64,000 nt of DNA. It comes from Streptomyces rhizoryzae. Its GTDB lineage: Bacteria > Actinomycetota > Actinomycetes > Streptomycetales > Streptomycetaceae. Under the pieces are notes generated by a model. The model searched no databases. It was not told the DNA's origin and worked only from the letters and a program-made list of their open reading frames with translations. The translations under genes were made by a program, and so were the position numbers. Below are positions 60,898 to 64,000 of the stretch, piece by piece. Location of the stretch: assembly GCF_023155275.1 (NCBI RefSeq), contig NZ_JALMUV010000015.1, forward strand, positions 80,841 through 144,840, read 5' to 3'. Numbering within the stretch: the stretch's first letter is position 1; each line of letters starts with the position of its first letter.

Positions 60898-61776
60898 TCA
60901 GGCTTCCTCACGTGTCTCGTCCCGGCCCGCCTCGCCGGCCAGCAGCGGAGAGTGGGCCAGGACGAGCACGCCCGCCGTCACCGCGCCGATCGCCGCGAGG
61001 GACAGGACGATGAAGATCCCGCCGCGGACCTTCTCGCCGAAGACCAGGACGCCCCAGAGGATGGAGACCACCGGATCGGCCATGGACAGCCCGGGCTGGG
61101 CCGCCAGCAGGCGGCCGGCGTGCACAGCGGACTGGAGCAGGAACATCGACCCCGCACCGGCCACGATCATCGCGTAGAGCTGCCACGTGGTGAACACGTC
61201 GGCGATGCCGTGGGACGACTGGCCGGTCATGCCCTTCATCAACGCCGCGGTGAGGCCGAACCCGCAGCCGCTCGTGGTCCCCAGGATCGCGGCCTTGCGT
61301 GCGCCGCGCCCGAGCGTTGCCGCCCAGCCCACCCCGACCGCGACCAGGAGCAGATTCGCCGCCAGGGCGAACGCCCATACCGGCCCGGCCACGCCGGTGG
61401 CGGAGCCTTCGGAGGGGGACAGGCTGAGCAGCAGCCCGGCCAGGCCCGCGGCCATCACCGCCACGGCCCCCCACTCGCGGGCGCGCAGCCGGCTGTGGAA
61501 GATCAGCGCGGACAGCACCAGCGCCGCCGGCAGGTCCAGGACCAGTACGGGCTCGACCACCGAGATGCGGCCGTACGCCAGCGCGACGGCCTGGAGCAGG
61601 AACGCGACGATGACCGACGCCACGCCGCCGATCCACACCGGGGTGTGCAGCAGGTGCCAGATCAGCCGCCAGTTGAGGCTTTCCTCGCCGGGACGGCCCC
61701 GGGCCGCCCGGCGTTGCAGCACCGAGGCCAGACCGTTGGCGAAGGCGGCGAGCACCGCCAGCAGTACGCTCAGCAA
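60898..61776 (-). CDS. DMT/EamA-like multidrug or metabolite transporter
   Basis: A 292-residue membrane protein with about ten helices. Two repeats are visible, beginning SVLLAVLAAFANGLASVLQR and PVWAFALAANLLLVAVGVGW. The end PVVSILWGVLVFGEKVRGGI is an EamA-type final repeat. The TTG at 61776 is preferred because AAGGAG lies 12 nt upstream; the frame is open further out with no site. It is 80 bp downstream of the amidinotransferase and could export its product. Confidence 0.78.
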   Translation of the reverse strand: MLSVLLAVLAAFANGLASVLQRRAARGRPGEESLNWRLIWHLLHTPVWIGGVASVIVAFLLQAVALAYGRISVVEPVLVLDLPAALVLSALIFHSRLRAREWGAVAVMAAGLAGLLLSLSPSEGSATGVAGPVWAFALAANLLLVAVGVGWAATLGRGARKAAILGTTSGCGFGLTAALMKGMTGQSSHGIADVFTTWQLYAMIVAGAGSMFLLQSAVHAGRLLAAQPGLSMADPVVSILWGVLVFGEKVRGGIFIVLSLAAIGAVTAGVLVLAHSPLLAGEAGRDETREEA

Positions 61777-61856
61777 ACCGGATCGGGTCTCCTTCGGCCA
61801 TGAGGCCGGGTGGTGTGCGTGGTCGGCTACCGGAACGACCTGGGGGTTCCCTCCGC

Positions 61857-63020
61857 TCAATCGACATACGATTCGAGCGTCCCGCGACGCCGGATATCGA
61901 GCGTCGCGCAGTGGAACGAACCGCCGAATGGCGCGTAGTGCAGCAGGTCGCAGGGGATCGGCTCGAAACCCCAATTTTCCAGTGCGCGCATCATATGGGT
62001 GTGGTGGCGTTCCACGATCACTCTTTTCTCGTCGACCATGAGCACGTTCATGCTGAGCCACTTCCCGCACATGGACGTGAGTTTGAGCAGATGATCGTGG
62101 ACCGGGTTGGGTTCCGGGGCGATCAGGATGTCCCACGAACGCAGTACGTCGGGCAAGCGATCGATGGCGACGTATTCCGGATTGACCAGCACCTTGCCCG
62201 GCGCGAGCACGAGAAATGTCGTATCGATGTGCATCGGTGTGCGGCAACGGCTCTCGATTTCATGGATGCGGTAACCGGGTCCGAGATGGCGCCGCAGCCA
62301 CTCGATGCCCATGTGGTTGGTGACGTTGCTCCGGGTGACGAAGAGATCGCGTCCCGCCCGTACGAAATCCGCCGCGTCGAACACCGGCTCGAACTCGGTG
62401 AGGATGTAGCGCATGGGCTCGCCGTTCCCAGGGGTCCGGAAATCCGCTTCGAACAGCGCATCGGTCAGCTGCGGCTTCGGCGCCGCCGACCAGCGGGCGC
62501 CACGCCGGAAATAGTCCTTCAGGATCGGTCGATAGGAATGGGTCTCGAAATACCGGCTGGGCCACGCCATCGGCGTCTCGATGATCTCGTCGCCGATCAC
62601 CAGCAGACTGTCCCGGGGGCAGGTATTGCAGAAACCGCGCGACGACCAATCCGGGGAGCTGTAGCGCTGCCGGTGGTCGACGGCGTCCGGGCGCCTGACC
62701 GTGACGCCCAGGGACTCCAGCAGCGCGACGAAGCGGTCGAGCTCTTCCTGCGCCGGTTCGATCAGCATGCGCGGATACTTGAAACCGGACGCAAGGCGCT
62801 GCAACCGCGCCGCCCACCGTGGAATGTTGCACGTCACGACCGGATGGCTGGAGGGAATCGTCGCGCCTTCGAGGCGCCCGACGATGATTTCCTCCAGCGG
62901 ATCCCACTCGTTGTGGGAATTCACCGGGGAGCACGCGTCCGCGGCCCCTTCCCCGGTGTCCGGCAGTGCTGCGTCGGCGGGCGCAGCCGGATCTCCGGAC
63001 GACCTCTGCACTTCCGTCAT
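61857..63020 (-). CDS. Amidinotransferase (glycine/inosamine amidinotransferase family)
   Basis: A 387-residue amidinotransferase related to AGAT and StrB1. The catalytic Cys371 lies in APFGGSFHCATLDIRRRGTL, followed by ESYVD at the extreme C-terminus, as in AGAT. VNSHNEWDPLEEIIVGRLEG (near 33-52) and CRTPMHIDTTFLVLAPGKVL (with the catalytic His) are also typical. It would transfer an amidino group from arginine to an amine, releasing ornithine. The acceptor is unknown. DMT and LysE exporters follow. GC content and codons are slightly lower than in neighbours. Confidence 0.92.
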   Translation of the reverse strand: MTEVQRSSGDPAAPADAALPDTGEGAADACSPVNSHNEWDPLEEIIVGRLEGATIPSSHPVVTCNIPRWAARLQRLASGFKYPRMLIEPAQEELDRFVALLESLGVTVRRPDAVDHRQRYSSPDWSSRGFCNTCPRDSLLVIGDEIIETPMAWPSRYFETHSYRPILKDYFRRGARWSAAPKPQLTDALFEADFRTPGNGEPMRYILTEFEPVFDAADFVRAGRDLFVTRSNVTNHMGIEWLRRHLGPGYRIHEIESRCRTPMHIDTTFLVLAPGKVLVNPEYVAIDRLPDVLRSWDILIAPEPNPVHDHLLKLTSMCGKWLSMNVLMVDEKRVIVERHHTHMMRALENWGFEPIPCDLLHYAPFGGSFHCATLDIRRRGTLESYVD

Positions 63021-63329
63021 AACCGATCAGCCCATCGCAGAAAGCCAACTCGCTCGTCCTGGCCTGTGCCCGGCCGTCCCGTCCCGTCCCCACCACACTG
63101 CGCGAGTCCGCCCCGCCGCGCACGGCCGCTACTCCGGCAGGCGGACGGCCTGAGCGCGGCCGGCTTGAGCGCTTCGGGTGTCGTTGCGCACTCACCGGGT
63201 GATTTCGCCGCCCCGCATCCCCGTGCAGCGGCGATCTGGGCATACCTGGTCCTCGTGGCCGCAGAGGAGATCGGGTCAGGCCGCCGCGGTGACAGCTACG
63301 CCCCGACGAAGCGACGAGGAGCTGTTGGC
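63021..63329. other. Divergent promoter gap, no gene seen
   Basis: This 309-bp gap lies between the amidinotransferase and the retropepsin-like lipoprotein, transcribed outwards. No convincing ORF, hairpin or operator is visible. It should hold both promoters. Confidence 0.45.
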
Positions 63330-63899
63330 ATGGGCACACCTTCTCCGCGGGCCGGTCGGGCCGGTGGAGCTGCCACGGGCCTGGCGGCACTGTGTCTGGC
63401 GACCGCGCTCATGGCGGGATGCCTGGGCAACACGTCCGGTAGGGGGGACAAGGGAGCATCTCCCGGCGGGTCCCCGTCCCAGGCGGCCGGGCGGGTCCCG
63501 CTGACCGTCGTCAAAAGCGGCAGACAGGTGATCGCGTTCGTGCCGGTGACCATCCGGGGCGAGGGTCCCTTCCGGTTCGTCCTGGACACCGGCGCCTCCT
63601 CCAGCGCGGTCGACGAGGACGTCGCGCGGAAACTGAAGCTGCCGCGGACCGGCCGGCGCCAGCCCATCAGCGGCGTGACCGGCACCGAGGAGGTGCCGGT
63701 GGTGGAACTGCGCCGGTGGGCGGCCGGCAAGACCGACCTCAACCCGACCGAGGCCATCGTCATCGGCATGAAGTCCACTCACGGGAGCCCGCGCATCCAG
63801 GGCCTGCTGGGCTCCGACGTCCTCAGTCGCTTCGGCCACATCACCGTCGACTACAGCGGGAAGGCCCTGCTCCTCCCGTCCAGCCGCCGCAGCCCGTAG
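63330..63899 (+). CDS. Retropepsin-like aspartic protease lipoprotein
   Basis: A 189-residue lipoprotein. The signal peptide has an h-region GAATGLAALCLATALMAG with Cys31 as the lipid site (LMAGC). The flexible Gly/Ser region (35-55) leads to a retropepsin-like domain. The active-site motif is FRFVLDTGASSSAVDE with Asp86, and HGSPRIQGLLGSDVLSRFGH is the second hairpin region. Such proteins occur as single-domain homodimers, with the Asp at the dimer interface. GAGGAG lies 10 nt before the ATG. Confidence 0.88.
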   Translation: MGTPSPRAGRAGGAATGLAALCLATALMAGCLGNTSGRGDKGASPGGSPSQAAGRVPLTVVKSGRQVIAFVPVTIRGEGPFRFVLDTGASSSAVDEDVARKLKLPRTGRRQPISGVTGTEEVPVVELRRWAAGKTDLNPTEAIVIGMKSTHGSPRIQGLLGSDVLSRFGHITVDYSGKALLLPSSRRSP

Positions 63900-64000
63900 C
63901 GAGCCAGGCGTCAGGGGCCATGGGGTCCTCGGCGGGCCTTCGGTAAAGAGCACCGGCAACGGGCGGCGGGCGGCGCGGCGGCCCCGCGATGGCGGGGCCG

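Noticed and set aside
1..64000. tRNA, rRNA, CRISPR arrays, transposases or phage attachment sites.
   Set aside because: I looked for cloverleaf-like 3' CCA ends, regular spacer arrays and DDE or integrase motifs on both strands and found none.

Overview
The window is about 72-73% GC with dense, often 4-bp-overlapping genes, GTG/TTG starts and strong third-position GC bias. This is typical of a Streptomyces or a close actinomycete. I find about 60 protein genes, no tRNA or rRNA, no insertion sequence, no CRISPR, and no recognisable DNA-binding regulator.

Layout. (1) 1-4.97 kb: a stand-alone LigD-type polymerase domain (NHEJ repair), an endonuclease III-like protein, a small Cys/His protein, an alpha/beta hydrolase coupled to a 439-residue protein of unknown function, and an HPP-family membrane protein. 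(2) 5.3-11.0 kb: a complete Streptomyces-type gas vesicle operon (two tail-bearing accessory genes, then gvpO, A, F, G, J, L, S, K), followed by a CsbD-like stress protein. Opposite lie a Balon/Rv2629-like ribosome hibernation factor and an MFS transporter. (3) 14.6-28.9 kb: a glycan locus. It has a GT9 plus polysaccharide pyruvyltransferase pair on the + strand. On the - strand, 11 mostly overlapping genes carry all enzymes from sedoheptulose-7-phosphate to ADP-heptose (GmhA, HldE fusion, GmhB), a second GT9, GT4-like and GT2 enzymes, a NodU/CmcH carbamoyltransferase and a UXS-like sugar-nucleotide SDR. (4) 29-53.9 kb: a stress and redox region. It holds a crystallin-fold protein, hemerythrin, DUF3140, DUF1360, SDRs, a molybdopterin oxidoreductase with a ferritin-like partner, large-subunit catalase, a Rieske membrane protein and GH15. 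It continues with an organic-acid operon (enolase superfamily, TPP enzyme, FAD/Fe-S D-2-hydroxyacid dehydrogenase) and an iron-enzyme operon (methyltransferase, CDGSH, haem-oxygenase-like, 2OG dioxygenase). (5) 54.3-64 kb: polyprenyl synthase, AhpD-like protein, lipase, hydrolase, AIM24-like protein, LysE and DMT transporters, an amidinotransferase and a retropepsin-like lipoprotein.

How it fits together. Regions 2 and 4 look like a stationary-phase/desiccation/oxidative-stress island: gas vesicle proteins, ribosome hibernation, CsbD, catalase, ferritin-like, hemerythrin and crystallin. They have no local regulator, which suggests control by a global stress sigma factor; one SigB-like promoter match is visible. 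Region 3 should make a heptose-containing, probably carbamoylated and pyruvylated surface or secreted glycan. The most notable unexplained points are the ADP-heptose glycan locus in a Gram-positive, oppositely charged disordered tails on neighbouring gas-vesicle-operon proteins, a molybdoenzyme lacking one Fe-S ligand, the iron-enzyme operon, and a collagen-like repeat readable on both strands.
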